From contig CAMDDU010000052.1 of assembly GCA_945892985.1 (NCBI GenBank), positions 1 to 30,294 on the forward strand: a stretch of DNA of 30,294 nucleotides, read 5' to 3'. Both the position numbers and the translations under genes were made by a program. Of the stretch, positions 6,883 through 15,407 are shown one piece after another (the stretch's first letter is position 1; every line of letters begins with the position of its first letter). The notes under the pieces are model-generated. The model did no database searches, was not told where the DNA came from, and saw nothing but the letters and a program-made list of their open reading frames with translations. The stretch is from CAITSH01 sp945892985 (lineage in GTDB: Bacteria; Pseudomonadota; Gammaproteobacteria; Burkholderiales; SG8-39).

Positions 6883-7716
6883 ATGACGTCGCCACAAGAA
6901 CTTCCGCTCGATCACATCGTCATCGCCGTCGCCGATCTGGCCCGGACGATCATCGATTACCGCGCACTTGGCTTCACCGTGGTGGAGGGGGGCAAGCACC
7001 CCGGACGCACATCGCACAATGCGCTGGTGGTGTTCGAGGATGGCGTCTATCTTGAGTTGATCGCGTGGCAGGCGCCTGCGCCCGAGGAGCGCTGGTATCG
7101 CACGCAAACGGCGCATGGCGAAGGCTTTGTCGACTTTGCCTTGCTGCCACACGAAACGGCGCAAGTGCTGGCCGCGGCGCGCGCGCGCGGGCTTGGCTCG
7201 CTCAACGGACCCATCGACGGCGGACGCAATCGCCCCGACGGTGCACGGCTGCAGTGGCAATCGGCGCGGCACGCCACGCCCGATGTGCCATTTTTGTGCG
7301 GTGACGTGACGCCGCGCGCGCTGCGCGTGCCCGAGGGCGAGGTGCGCCGTCACGCCAACGGTGCGACCGGCGTCGCCAGCCTGGCCGTCGCGGTGCAGGA
7401 CATCGAGGCTTCGCTCACGCGCTACAAGCAGCTGCTCGGTCCTGGCCCGGCCGAAAACGCCTGCTCCTTCCTGCTGCCCGGCCTGGGCTTGCGCCTGGCG
7501 GTCGTTCCTGTTCGGGCTGCGAACGTGGTGCTGATGACGCCGGCTAACGCTGCGGCGCTTGCCGGCGAACCCGCGGTCGCTGCCGTGTTGCGCGCGCGGC
7601 TTGCAAGTCGCGGCGAGGGACCGTGCGCGCTGAGCTTGCGCGCGGCTGCCGGCGTCATGCCGCTGCACTTCGCGCCGACGCTATCGCATGGTGCGGTGCT
7701 GGAACTCGGGGCTTGA
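6883..7716 (+). CDS. VOC-superfamily (glyoxalase-like) protein
   Basis: A 277-residue protein with two beta-alpha-beta-beta-beta halves. The first begins LDHIVIAVADLARTIIDYRALGFTVVEGGKHP (residues 9-40; His11 at the usual metal-ligand position) and includes HNALVVFEDGVYLELIAW (about 46-63). The second begins GVASLAVAVQDIEASLTRYKQLLG (about 162-185). This is the pattern of the glyoxalase-like domain (PF13468 type) found in uncharacterised Burkholderiales proteins, sometimes next to catabolic genes. Metal-dependent ring cleavage, isomerase or lyase activity is possible; the substrate is unknown. It stands alone between intergenic regions; no clear ribosome-binding site precedes the ATG. Confidence 0.78.
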   Translation: MTSPQELPLDHIVIAVADLARTIIDYRALGFTVVEGGKHPGRTSHNALVVFEDGVYLELIAWQAPAPEERWYRTQTAHGEGFVDFALLPHETAQVLAAARARGLGSLNGPIDGGRNRPDGARLQWQSARHATPDVPFLCGDVTPRALRVPEGEVRRHANGATGVASLAVAVQDIEASLTRYKQLLGPGPAENACSFLLPGLGLRLAVVPVRAANVVLMTPANAAALAGEPAVAAVLRARLASRGEGPCALSLRAAAGVMPLHFAPTLSHGAVLELGA

Positions 7717-7780
7717 GCCGCGTTCTGGCGGGCGGCGCGACCCATGACACGGTCTAATGGCATGCTCTTTGCGGTGTTTC

Positions 7781-7830
7781 TCATGGATGCCCATGGATGC
7801 CCATGGATGCTCATGGATGCATCATGAATG
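7781..7830. repeat. 10-bp tandem repeat YCATGGATGC
   Basis: Four contiguous units (7781-7820: TCATGGATGC, CCATGGATGC twice, TCATGGATGC) followed by a degenerate fifth, ATCATGAATG. It starts 64 bases after the stop of the VOC gene. Confidence 0.9.
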
Positions 7831-7879
7831 CCCGCGAATGATGCATGGCGTTTAGTATTGCTGCAGCCGTGTTGCTCTA

Positions 7880-7903
7880 CTTAGACTTAGGCTTAGACTT
7901 ATT
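7880..7903. repeat. 6-bp tandem repeat CTTAGA
   Basis: Four units: CTTAGA, CTTAGG, CTTAGA, CTTATT, equivalent to two 12-bp units. It is intergenic and upstream of a Bug receptor gene. Confidence 0.75.
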
Positions 7904-8046
7904 GATTATTTCTTAATGCCCTGGTTTTGATGTCACCATGTCCGCCCGGGCGCTTGCGGCACCGCTGAGTCTTTTTCCCGCTGTCCCGGTTTCTTTGTTT
8001 TCATGTTGCCCGCAAAGTGTTCCATTCAAAAACCAGGAGTATTTTC

Positions 8047-9021
8047 ATGAACCGTCTTTCCTTCTCCGTGCTGCTTGCCGCCATGGCTGCGTCCGCCGTA
8101 ACGCTGCCGGCACGCGCGCAAGAGTTTCCGAACCGTGCGGTACAGATGATCGTGCCTTACGCCGCTGGCGGTTCCGCTGACGTGCTGGGCCGCGTGATCG
8201 CGCAGGAGATGGCCAAGTCGCTTGGCCAGAACATCGTGGTCGAACTCAAGCCGGGCGCCGGCGGCAACCTGGGCGCCGAGCAGGTGGCAAAAAATGCCCG
8301 CCCCGACGGATACACGTTCTTGTTTGCATCGGTGAGTCTTGCTACCAGCGTGAGCCTGTCCAAGCTCAATTTTGATCCGCGCAAGGATCTGGTGCCGGTG
8401 GCCGGTGTGGCGACCATTCCCAGCCTGATGGTGATCGCGGCCGATGCGCCGTACAAGACACTGAAGGAGCTGGTCGCCGCGACCAAGGAGAAGAAACTGC
8501 AGCCCAGTTTTGGTTCCTCGGGCAACGCCACGGGAAGCCATCTTGTCGGTGAACTCTTCAAGGCCGCGGCGGGGATAGACATGCTGCACGTTCCCTACAA
8601 GGGCAGTGGCGCGGTCTACCCAGACCTGATGGCCGGGCGCATCACGACGCTGACCGATGTCATGGGTTCGGCGCTGGGCCAAGTCAAGGGCGGCAAGGTC
8701 AGGGCGCTGGGCATCACTTCATTGCAACGATCGAAAACACTGCCCGATGTGCCGACCATCGCCGAGCAGGGCTTTCCTGGATTTGAATTCGGCACCTGGT
8801 TCGGCTTTTTCGCCCCCGCCGCGACGCCACCTGAAGTCGTGAAAAAACTCGAGGCCGCGGTCTTGCAGGCCTTGCAAAGCGATGCGGTGAAAGAACGCCT
8901 CGATGCCGTGGGTGCGCAATCGCTACCGGGTCCTGGCGCGGCCTTTGGCAAGTGGTATCTCGCCGATGTCGAGCGCTGGGCGCGGCTGGTGCGAGAAGGG
9001 CGTATCCAGCCCATCGATTGA
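8047..9021 (+). CDS. Bug/TctC-family periplasmic receptor (1)
   Basis: A 324-residue tripartite-tricarboxylate-transporter-type receptor. A signal peptide (residues 1-25, ending LPARAQ) is followed by the family N-terminus FPNRAVQMIVPYAAGGSADVLGR. Internal hallmarks are VELKPGAGGNLGAE, PDGYTFLFAS, GSSGNATGSHLVGELFK and HVPYKGSGAVYPDL, and near the end DVPTIAEQGFPGFE. Such receptors bind small carboxylates between two lobes. ATG 8047 is chosen over an upstream in-frame ATG because AGGAG lies 6 bases before it and it opens the signal peptide. No TctA/TctB subunits are near; stand-alone receptors are typical of Burkholderiales. It converges on the next receptor gene, with 43 bases between the stops. 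Confidence 0.92.
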   Translation: MNRLSFSVLLAAMAASAVTLPARAQEFPNRAVQMIVPYAAGGSADVLGRVIAQEMAKSLGQNIVVELKPGAGGNLGAEQVAKNARPDGYTFLFASVSLATSVSLSKLNFDPRKDLVPVAGVATIPSLMVIAADAPYKTLKELVAATKEKKLQPSFGSSGNATGSHLVGELFKAAAGIDMLHVPYKGSGAVYPDLMAGRITTLTDVMGSALGQVKGGKVRALGITSLQRSKTLPDVPTIAEQGFPGFEFGTWFGFFAPAATPPEVVKKLEAAVLQALQSDAVKERLDAVGAQSLPGPGAAFGKWYLADVERWARLVREGRIQPID

Positions 9022-9064
9022 GCTGGATCGGGCGGCGGACGGCGTGCCATCTGGCGCCGCCGCA

Positions 9065-10114
9065 TCAAGGCTGGGGCGCGAGTGTGCCGTTCTTGACGAG
9101 CCTTGCCCAGCGCTCCACGTCGGCTTCAAAGTAGCGGCCGAAGGCCTGCGTGCCGCGCGGCAGTTCCACCGATCCGGCTTGCTGCAGGCGGGCGCGCACC
9201 TCGGGGCTTTTCAGTGCCGCGTCTAGCGCCGCAGCAAGCTTCTGTATCGCCTCGGGAGGCGTCCCCGCGGGCACGAACAGACCCTGCCAGGTGAGGAATT
9301 CATAGCCGGGAAAGCCGGACTCGGCGAGTGTCGGAACATCGGGTAGCGAAGGCGAGCGCTGCGCCGAGGTCACTGCGAGCGCGCGCACGCGGCCGTTCCT
9401 GACGTTTGCGGCGGCCGAATCGAACAGGTCTATCAGTATCGATATGCGCCCGGCGATCAGGTCGGGATAGGCGGCACCGGCGCCCTTGTAGGGGATGTGC
9501 GTCATGCCGAGGCCGAAGTCGGCGCCCAGCAACTCGCCGGCAAGATGGCTGCCGGTGCCCGGCCCGGAAGAGCCGTAGGTGACGCTGCCCGGTTGCTGGC
9601 GCGCCTGCCCCACCAGGTCTTTCAGCGTCTTGAACGGGCCCTCGGCACTGGTGCCGACAATGTGGGGAATGCCCGCGACGCCGCCAACCGGTACGAGGTC
9701 ATGGCGCGGATCGAAGCCAAGCTTCATCAGCGATACGTTGGTGGACAGGCTAATGCCGGCATAGAGCACGGTGTAGCCATCGGGTCGCGAACGCGCAACG
9801 TATTCGGCGCCGATGTTGCCGCCGGCGCCGGGCTTCAGTTCAACCATGACATTTTGGCCGAGGGTGTCCTTCATCTTGTCGGCGATGACCCGGCCAAGCA
9901 CGTCGCTGGTCCCGCCGGGGGCGAAGGGAACGACGAGGGTGATACGTTGCGCGGGGTAGGCCTGCGCCAGCAGGCTTGCCGGGGCGAGGGCGGTCGCCAG
10001 CAGCAGCAGCGCGCGCAGTGCGCTCTGGCCCGATGCCCGTACGCGAACAGATGTGCAAGCAAGCGCTTGGGCCAGCAACATCTTGATGGCGCGGACAATA
10101 AGGTAATGGCGCAT
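9065..10114 (-). CDS. Bug/TctC-family periplasmic receptor (2)
   Basis: A 349-residue receptor of the same family as its convergent neighbour, which it resembles closely (VELKPGAGGNIGAEYVA, HIPYKGAGAAYPDL, LPDVPTLAESGFPGYEF). The signal peptide core is ALRALLLLATALAPASLLAQA, but about 30 residues precede it, which is long; the start may be ATG 10114 or the in-frame ATG 10081. It is the third gene of a minus-strand set (receptor 3, UbiD, receptor 2), though 290 bases and a strong hairpin separate it from ubiD, so it may have its own promoter. The similarity to receptor 1 suggests a duplication or related ligands. Confidence 0.88.
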   Translation of the reverse strand: MRHYLIVRAIKMLLAQALACTSVRVRASGQSALRALLLLATALAPASLLAQAYPAQRITLVVPFAPGGTSDVLGRVIADKMKDTLGQNVMVELKPGAGGNIGAEYVARSRPDGYTVLYAGISLSTNVSLMKLGFDPRHDLVPVGGVAGIPHIVGTSAEGPFKTLKDLVGQARQQPGSVTYGSSGPGTGSHLAGELLGADFGLGMTHIPYKGAGAAYPDLIAGRISILIDLFDSAAANVRNGRVRALAVTSAQRSPSLPDVPTLAESGFPGYEFLTWQGLFVPAGTPPEAIQKLAAALDAALKSPEVRARLQQAGSVELPRGTQAFGRYFEADVERWARLVKNGTLAPQP

Positions 10115-10362
10115 GGCGGACCTGTCCTGATCTGAGGGCTTCTTCTCATTCTATAGGCAAGCTCTGCGCCACGCATTTTGCCCTCAGTCGCCCCCCCTGC
10201 GTGGCGAAGCGGCGAAGCGCCGCTGCGCGCTTGCCACGTGCCGCGTGCTTCATGCCGGCGCACTTGTGCAGCGGCTGCTTGCCAGTCGCCAGTTCACTGC
10301 GAGGAAGCGGGCCGCCGCGTAACGGCGTTATTGCGCAAGACTGCTACGATGAATGCACCGTC

Positions 10363-10394
10363 GTGGCACCGCCGCTTATTGCAGGCGGTGCCAC
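10363..10394 (-). terminator. Hairpin downstream of the UbiD gene
   Basis: Perfect 11-base arms GTGGCACCGCC (10363-10373) and GGCGGTGCCAC (10384-10394) enclose a 10-base loop, beginning 10 bases beyond the UbiD stop. There is no T-run on the minus-strand side, so it may attenuate or stabilise the transcript rather than fully terminate it. Confidence 0.55.
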
Positions 10395-10404
10395 GTGCGG
10401 TCGT

Positions 10405-12006
10405 TCAGAGTTTGGCTGCGAACTTCGAGCCTTTGAGGCAAATACGGCCGCGCGGATCCTGCCAGAGCTTGCCTTCGGCATGCAGCTGGCCGAAGGTGCG
10501 CGCCACTACGGCAAATTTATAGTCCCTCAACTGTTCGGCCAGCTCCGAGTAGTACAGCGGCGCAGATTCGATTGCGGCGAGTATTTTTTGCGCCAGTTCG
10601 CTTTCTGCGCCGGTCGCTGTTGACGCGGCGGCATCGCTTTTCCCGGCCACATAGTCGGCGATTTTCGCGCGGTCGAAGTAGGCGTAAGAGATGCGCTCGA
10701 AGCGTTCCTTCGGAATGCCCTCGCCTATGGTCGCATCGATGCCGACCTTGGCACCGACGGGCACCTGGCCCGGCGTGATGTAGAGGCTGGGGTCTAGCGG
10801 CTTGGCGCGCGCGCCGGGGATGATGATGACATCGCGGTCACCCTGCACGCGCGTGGCGATCGCCCATTCGACCTCGGTGGCGTTGTTGACGTCGATGTCG
10901 TCATCGACCACGACCACGTGCTTGAGGTCCATCACCGAGAGCGCTGCGAGCAGCGCGTTCTTGCCCTCGCCGGCCTGCTTCTTTATGGAAATGATGGCAT
11001 GCCAGAACGCCCTTCCGCCCAGCGTGACGTTGATATCCTTGACCTGCACGCCGGCTGTGCGCAGCGACCGGCGGATCGCCTGGTAACGGGTCGGCGCGGC
11101 CAGCCAGGTGTTCTCCCAGGGCATATGCAGCGAGTAGTAAATCGGGTTCTTGCGCATCATGATGGCCTTGATGCGCACAATCGGGTTCCAGTGCAATCCG
11201 CCCATCAATCCGGTGAACTCGCCGAAGCGGCCCTCCGGCTGGGTCCAGCCGATAGGCAGGATTTCGCCTTCGAGTACGATTTCGCTGTCGGCGATGTAGG
11301 GCAGGTCGACGGTCTTGCACTGGCCCAGTGGCACGGCGGCGCCGCGGATGCCGCCAGTAATGCCCATTTCATCGACGCCGATAGGCGCGCGAAAGCCCGC
11401 GCCGAGCACTTCCATCGGGTGCGTGCCGATGGAAATGGAGATCGGGCAGGGACGGCCCTCCTCATAGGCGCGTTGCGCGTACATGCGCATGTTGTTGGGC
11501 GTGACGATGTCGATGCCGGTCAGGTTTTTTTCCTTGACCATGAAACGGTAGACGCCCGAGTTGATGCCGTACTCGGGGTCGTGCGCCATGACGACGCCGG
11601 CGGTGATCATCGGGCCGCCGTCATAGATGGAGCTCATCGGCACGGGCAGTTTGAACAAGTCCACATCGTCGCCGGTGAGGATGATCTCCTCGGTGCTCGA
11701 GGTGGCGACGCGTTTGGGGTTGATCGGGTTGTCGATGCCGATCTGCAGTTTGTCCTCGATTTCGCGAAACGTCTCGCAGCCCACGGCCATGATGGCGCGT
11801 TTTTGCGTCCGCACGATGCCGGACAGGACGGGCATGTCGTAACCGATGACATTGTGGAACATAAGCGCCTTGTCGGATTGGTCGACGAGCGTCGCTATGT
11901 AGCGGATGTCGACGGGCTGGTGCAGGTCTATGAGCTCGCCTGCGGAGCGCAGGCGCTCGACGAAGCCGCGCATATCTTCGGTAAAGGGTTTGTTGCCGGA
12001 GGTCAT
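10405..12006 (-). CDS. UbiD-family (de)carboxylase with C-terminal extension
   Basis: A 533-residue UbiD-family protein; such enzymes use prenylated FMN to decarboxylate or carboxylate aromatic and unsaturated acids. Asn149 and Arg154 (INSGVYRF) keep the spacing of the fungal Fdc1 Asn168/Arg173 pair. Glu258 and Glu263 (EGRFGEFTG) keep that of Glu277/Glu282, so the core catalytic set looks intact. Where many homologues read TG-M-H, this one reads TG-I-D (163-166). Residues 468-533 (LAQKILAAIESAPLYYSELAEQL to LWQDPRGRICL) form an extension resembling a small winged helix. No ubiX prFMN synthase is in the window. It lies 23 bases after the receptor 3 gene, in an apparent operon. Substrate unknown; not called ubiD itself because catabolic paralogues are common. 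Confidence 0.88.
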   Translation of the reverse strand: MTSGNKPFTEDMRGFVERLRSAGELIDLHQPVDIRYIATLVDQSDKALMFHNVIGYDMPVLSGIVRTQKRAIMAVGCETFREIEDKLQIGIDNPINPKRVATSSTEEIILTGDDVDLFKLPVPMSSIYDGGPMITAGVVMAHDPEYGINSGVYRFMVKEKNLTGIDIVTPNNMRMYAQRAYEEGRPCPISISIGTHPMEVLGAGFRAPIGVDEMGITGGIRGAAVPLGQCKTVDLPYIADSEIVLEGEILPIGWTQPEGRFGEFTGLMGGLHWNPIVRIKAIMMRKNPIYYSLHMPWENTWLAAPTRYQAIRRSLRTAGVQVKDINVTLGGRAFWHAIISIKKQAGEGKNALLAALSVMDLKHVVVVDDDIDVNNATEVEWAIATRVQGDRDVIIIPGARAKPLDPSLYITPGQVPVGAKVGIDATIGEGIPKERFERISYAYFDRAKIADYVAGKSDAAASTATGAESELAQKILAAIESAPLYYSELAEQLRDYKFAVVARTFGQLHAEGKLWQDPRGRICLKGSKFAAKL

Positions 12007-12029
12007 GGGGATGATTTCTTAGTGGAGGG

Positions 12030-13004
12030 TTATTCGAGTTTGGCGCCTGCGTCTTTGACCACCTTGGCCCAGCGCACGGTTTCTTGTTTGATGAAGTCGT
12101 TAAATTCTACCGCGTTTAGAGGCAGGGCTTCCCCGCCCTCGGCCTTTACGCGTTCCAGATAGTCGGCTGATTTGAGGATGGCCGCAGCCTCCTCGCTTAA
12201 CCTGGTCAGGATTGCCGCCGGGGTGCCGGCTGGTGCGACCAGGCCGAACCAGGAGACCAGTTCGTAGCCGGGCACGCCCGCTTCGGCGATGGTGGGCACC
12301 TCCGGCATGGCGGCCGAGCGCTTGGCGCTGGTGACGCCGAGCGCGATGAGTTTGCCGGCGCGAATGTGCTGGATGACCGAGGGCACCGAAGCGAACATGA
12401 TGGAAACCTGCCCGCCCAGGGTGTCGGTCACGGCCGGGCCGGTGCCCTTGTAGGGAACGTGGATGATGTTGGTGGCGGTGGCGACCTTGAACGCCTCCGC
12501 TGCAAGGTGGGCGCCGCCGCCCGAACCGGCGGAGGCGAAGTTGAGCACGCCCGGCTTGGACTTGGCCAGTGCGATCAGCTGTTGCGTGGTCTTTACGCCG
12601 ACCGAGGGGTGGGCAACCAGCACCAGCGGAAAGGTCGCGAGGCCCGCCACGCCGGTGAGGTCGCCGCTCAGGCTGTAGGGCAGCTTTGCGTAGAGGCTGG
12701 TGTTGGCGGCGAGGGCGGAGGGTAAGAGCATGAGTGTGTAACCGTCGGCAGGCGAGCGGGCGACAAATTCCGCGCCGATGTTGCCATTGCCGCCGCCTTT
12801 GTTTTCGACCACCACCGGTTGGTGCAGTGCCGTTCCGAGTTTGTTGGCGACAAGCCGGCCGACGGTGTCGGCGGGACCGGCCGGCGGAAACGGAATGACC
12901 ATCCTGAGCGGACGCGAGGGATAGCCTTGCGCCAGCGCCAAAACCGGAACAAGCAGCGCGCACCCGGCCAGCAGCAAGCGGAGAAAATTTTGCGGCAATC
13001 GCAT
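12030..13004 (-). CDS. Bug/TctC-family periplasmic receptor (3)
   Basis: A 324-residue receptor: signal peptide RLLLAGCALLVPVLALAQ, then GYPSRPLRMVIPFPPAGPADTVGR, VVVENKGGGNGNIGAEFVA, HVPYKGTGPAVTDTL and MPEVPTIAEAGVPGYEL. The start at 13004 is preferred to the upstream ATGs because AGGA lies about 7 bases before it and it opens the signal peptide directly. Only 23 bases separate it from the UbiD-family gene, so the receptor and decarboxylase are probably cotranscribed and the receptor's ligand may feed the decarboxylase; that is inference. The usual PGGxxD is here PAGPAD, a mild divergence in the ligand-site loop. Confidence 0.9.
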   Translation of the reverse strand: MRLPQNFLRLLLAGCALLVPVLALAQGYPSRPLRMVIPFPPAGPADTVGRLVANKLGTALHQPVVVENKGGGNGNIGAEFVARSPADGYTLMLLPSALAANTSLYAKLPYSLSGDLTGVAGLATFPLVLVAHPSVGVKTTQQLIALAKSKPGVLNFASAGSGGGAHLAAEAFKVATATNIIHVPYKGTGPAVTDTLGGQVSIMFASVPSVIQHIRAGKLIALGVTSAKRSAAMPEVPTIAEAGVPGYELVSWFGLVAPAGTPAAILTRLSEEAAAILKSADYLERVKAEGGEALPLNAVEFNDFIKQETVRWAKVVKDAGAKLE

Positions 13005-13144
13005 AGGGATCCTAAGGGCGGGTTCGGCGGGAATGGTCGGCATGAATGGCGACATGGTAATTCGCGTGACTGCAAACCGCCGTGTGGCTGCCCAAAAAAA
13101 GCGGCAGGGCTTCGCGCCGCAGTATAAGAGCCAAAAGCATTATG

Positions 13145-13160
13145 CACGCCAATGGGCGTG
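13145..13160 (-). terminator. Small hairpin after the Lrp gene
   Basis: CACGCC (13145-13150) and GGCGTG (13155-13160) pair with a 4-base loop, starting 6 bases beyond the lrp-type stop codon. It is short and lacks a clear T-run, so this is a weak call. Confidence 0.35.
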
Positions 13161-13166
13161 ATGCGC

Positions 13167-13631
13167 TCAGGCAAAGTTAAGCGGCAGCGCGGTGGTGTAC
13201 TTGATCTGCTCCATGGCGAAACTGGAGTTGACGTCAAACAGGCCGGCGGTCTTGGTAAGTTTTTTGTACACCGCATCGTAGCCTGCAATATCGGGCACTA
13301 CAACGCGTAACAGGTAGTCCATGTCGCCGCTCATACGGTAGAACTCGACCACTTCGGGCAGTTTCATGACGGCGGCGTGGAACTTCTCGAACCATTCCTG
13401 ATCGTGGCGGCGGGTCTTGACGGCCACGAACACGGTGACCCCGACATTGAGTTTGCCCGCATCGAGCAATGCGACGCGCTTGCGGATATAGCCTTCGCTT
13501 TCGAGGCGCTGGATGCGGCGCCAGCAAGGCGTTGGTGAAAGACGCACCTTTTCGGCGATGGCAGCGACCGGATGTGATACATCCTGCTGCAGCAAGCCGA
13601 GTATTTGCAAATCTATTTTATCAATAGGCAT
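13167..13631 (-). CDS. Lrp/AsnC-family transcriptional regulator
   Basis: A 154-residue regulator. The N-terminal winged helix (residues 1-60) reads MPIDKIDLQILGLLQQDV, then SPTPCWRRIQRLESEGYI, the Lrp recognition helix. The C-terminal RAM ligand domain (about 65-150) has VEFYRMSGDMDYLLRVVV. Lrp-family proteins form octamers and respond to amino acids. Of two in-frame ATGs, 13631 gives the standard N-terminus. A TATAAT lies 34 bases upstream. It is divergent from the thiol dioxygenase gene across a 146-base AT-rich gap, so it probably regulates that gene and itself, perhaps in response to cysteine or another thiol amino acid; this is inferred from context. Confidence 0.9.
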   Translation of the reverse strand: MPIDKIDLQILGLLQQDVSHPVAAIAEKVRLSPTPCWRRIQRLESEGYIRKRVALLDAGKLNVGVTVFVAVKTRRHDQEWFEKFHAAVMKLPEVVEFYRMSGDMDYLLRVVVPDIAGYDAVYKKLTKTAGLFDVNSSFAMEQIKYTTALPLNFA

Positions 13632-13664
13632 TATTTGAGTAAAAAATTCTAATAAAGTGGGTAA

Positions 13665-13670
13665 ATTATA
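13665..13670 (-). promoter_or_regulatory. -10 box of the Lrp-family gene
   Basis: A perfect TATAAT on the minus strand, 34 bases before the start codon, in the AT-rich divergent spacer. No convincing -35 box is visible. AT-rich half-sites around 13640-13690 could also be Lrp binding sites. Confidence 0.5.
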
Positions 13671-13777
13671 GCAAATTCGCAAACATTTTCCCGGATCGGC
13701 GCGCTACGATGGCGCACGCGGTTGTTTGCCGCCGCTTCGTTCAGTTTCCTTCTTCCGCAAAGGGCCTCGCCATCCAT

Positions 13778-14326
13778 ATGATTCCGTCATTCGCTCCAAC
13801 GGCGGGGGTGCGCCGCCTCGCCGAATTTGCCGACGCGGCCTGCCAGGCGCCTATGGACGAAATGCCCGAACGCATGCGCGCGGGCCTCGCCGCGGTTGCC
13901 GGCGATGCCGCTCTGGTTCCCGCGGCGGCCTGCCAGCCCGGCGCGAATGCTTACACCCGCTATGTGCTTCACGCCGACCCGCTTGGGCGCTTCACCATCG
14001 TGTCCTTGGTGTGGGGGCCGCGGCAGTTCACCCCGGTGCACGGCCATCATACGTGGTGCGCCTATGCCGTACTGGACGGCCTGCTCACCGAAACCGCCTT
14101 TCGCTACGACGCGGACACCCGTACGGCAGTGCCATCTGGCGGTGTCAATCGCGCGCAAGCGTCGATCAGCTTTGCCTACGCCGGTCTCGACGAAATCCAC
14201 AAACTGGGTAATGGCTGCGATAATGTCGGCCGTTCTATCCATGTTTATGGCGTTGACGCAGCCCGTATCGGAACACACGTCAACCGTGTTGTTTCTGTCG
14301 CACCGGAGTCGGCGATGCCGGTCTGA
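13778..14326 (+). CDS. Cupin thiol dioxygenase (cysteine dioxygenase-like)
   Basis: A 182-residue non-haem iron cupin of the cysteine / 3-mercaptopropionate dioxygenase type. His88 and His90 (TPVHGHHTWCAYAVLDG) and His155 (SIHVYG) form the three-His iron site, and Arg61 (YTRYVLHADP) and Tyr157 occupy the usual substrate positions. These enzymes oxidise a thiol to a sulfinate. The start at 13778 gives the family N-terminus (VRRLAEFADAA); an upstream ATG at 13709 would add 23 residues with no family match, and neither has a good ribosome-binding site. It is divergent from an Lrp-type regulator and 56 bases before an oxidoreductase gene. Which thiol it uses cannot be decided here. Confidence 0.8.
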   Translation: MIPSFAPTAGVRRLAEFADAACQAPMDEMPERMRAGLAAVAGDAALVPAAACQPGANAYTRYVLHADPLGRFTIVSLVWGPRQFTPVHGHHTWCAYAVLDGLLTETAFRYDADTRTAVPSGGVNRAQASISFAYAGLDEIHKLGNGCDNVGRSIHVYGVDAARIGTHVNRVVSVAPESAMPV

Positions 14327-14382
14327 GTTTCCAATTCAAGCTGATTTTTTTTGCAACAGTGACTCATCTGGAAGGAAGTCCC

Positions 14383-15387
14383 ATGAAAGCCCTGGTTCTG
14401 CGCCAGCACGGCGGCCTAGAAAACCTCGAATATGTCACCGACCATCCCATGCCTGTCATCAAGGACGCGCATGTGCTCATCAAGGTCGGGGCCTCCTCGT
14501 TCAATTATCACGATGTGTTCACCGTCAAGGGCATGCCAGGCATCAAAGTGCCTTTTCCCGTGGTTGTCGGGCTGGACATGGCCGGCGAGATCGTTGAGGT
14601 CGGCGATGGTGTCACGGGTTGGAAAAAGGGCGATCGCGTCCTCGTCAACCCGCTCAACAAGCTCAAGGGTCTGATGGGTGAGATGCTCGACGGCGGCATG
14701 GCCGAGTACTGCCTTGTTTCGGCCGACCAGCTGATCAAGATGCCCGAGGGCGTGAGTTTCGTCGAAGCGGCCTCGCTGCCGGTTGCCTACGGCACGGCGC
14801 ACCGCATGCTGGTGACGCACAACACGGTGAAGAAGGGCGACCGCGTGCTGGTCCTCGGCGCATCCGGGGGCGTCGGTACGGGCTGCGTCATCCTCGCCAA
14901 AAAACTCGGTGCGGAAGTGATCGCCTGCGCCAGCAGCGCGGACAAGCTGGCGCGCCTGAAGGAAATCGGCGCCGACGAAGTGATCAATTACAAGGACGTG
15001 GATTTTTCCAAGTGGGCGATTGAGAAATACGGCAAACCGCAACGTCGCAACCATGAGGGCGGCGTCGATGTTGTGGTCAATTTCACCGGTGGCGACACCT
15101 GGGTGCCCTCGCTGAAATGCCTCAAGCGCGGCGGCAAGCTGCTGGTCTGCGGCGCGACCGCCGGCCACGACCCGAAGGAAGACCTGCGTTACGTCTGGAG
15201 CTTCGAGCTGCAAATCATCGGTTCTAACAGTTTTTATATTGATGACCTGACCGCGCTGATGGACATGATCGCCAAGGGTGAAATCAAGCCGCTGGTAGAC
15301 AAGGTGCTGCCGCTGTCGGAAGGTCGCGAAGGCCTGCGCCTGATCCAGGACCGCGAAGTCATCGGCAAAGTCGTCATCACACCCTAA
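14383..15387 (+). CDS. Medium-chain (zinc-less, quinone-oxidoreductase-like) dehydrogenase
   Basis: A 334-residue MDR-superfamily enzyme. The N-terminal GroES-like domain has VGASSFNYHDVFTVKG and VVGLDMAGEIVEVG. The Rossmann domain has VLVLGASGGVGTGCVILAKKLGAEVIAC (about 156-183), which binds NAD(P)H. The catalytic-zinc Cys and the GHE motif of alcohol dehydrogenases are replaced (Ser39/Asn41 and GLD), and the structural-zinc Cys cluster is absent, so this is probably a zinc-independent enoyl or quinone reductase. GGAAGG precedes ATG 14383, which is preferred to 14359. It is 20 bases before the thioesterase gene. Reduction of an enoyl-CoA or quinone is plausible; the substrate is unknown. Confidence 0.85.
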   Translation: MKALVLRQHGGLENLEYVTDHPMPVIKDAHVLIKVGASSFNYHDVFTVKGMPGIKVPFPVVVGLDMAGEIVEVGDGVTGWKKGDRVLVNPLNKLKGLMGEMLDGGMAEYCLVSADQLIKMPEGVSFVEAASLPVAYGTAHRMLVTHNTVKKGDRVLVLGASGGVGTGCVILAKKLGAEVIACASSADKLARLKEIGADEVINYKDVDFSKWAIEKYGKPQRRNHEGGVDVVVNFTGGDTWVPSLKCLKRGGKLLVCGATAGHDPKEDLRYVWSFELQIIGSNSFYIDDLTALMDMIAKGEIKPLVDKVLPLSEGREGLRLIQDREVIGKVVITP

Positions 15388-15407
15388 GCACACCGACAGG
15401 ACAGAAT

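Larger units (their letters stand above)
7717..8046. other. Intergenic region with two tandem repeats
   Basis: No gene supported in 330 bases. It holds a 10-bp tandem repeat (7781-7820) and a 6-bp one (7880-7903), then an AT-richer leader and the AGGAG ribosome-binding site of the following Bug gene at 8036-8040. Confidence 0.65.

Noticed and set aside
7781..7830. CRISPR-like array
   Set aside because: Units are only 10 bp and contiguous with no spacers; no cas genes are in the window.
10918..12162. A long plus-strand reading frame (414 codons) antisense to the UbiD gene
   Set aside because: It mirrors the codon bias of the real gene in a GC-rich genome; no motif or family resemblance, and the opposite strand encodes an intact enzyme.
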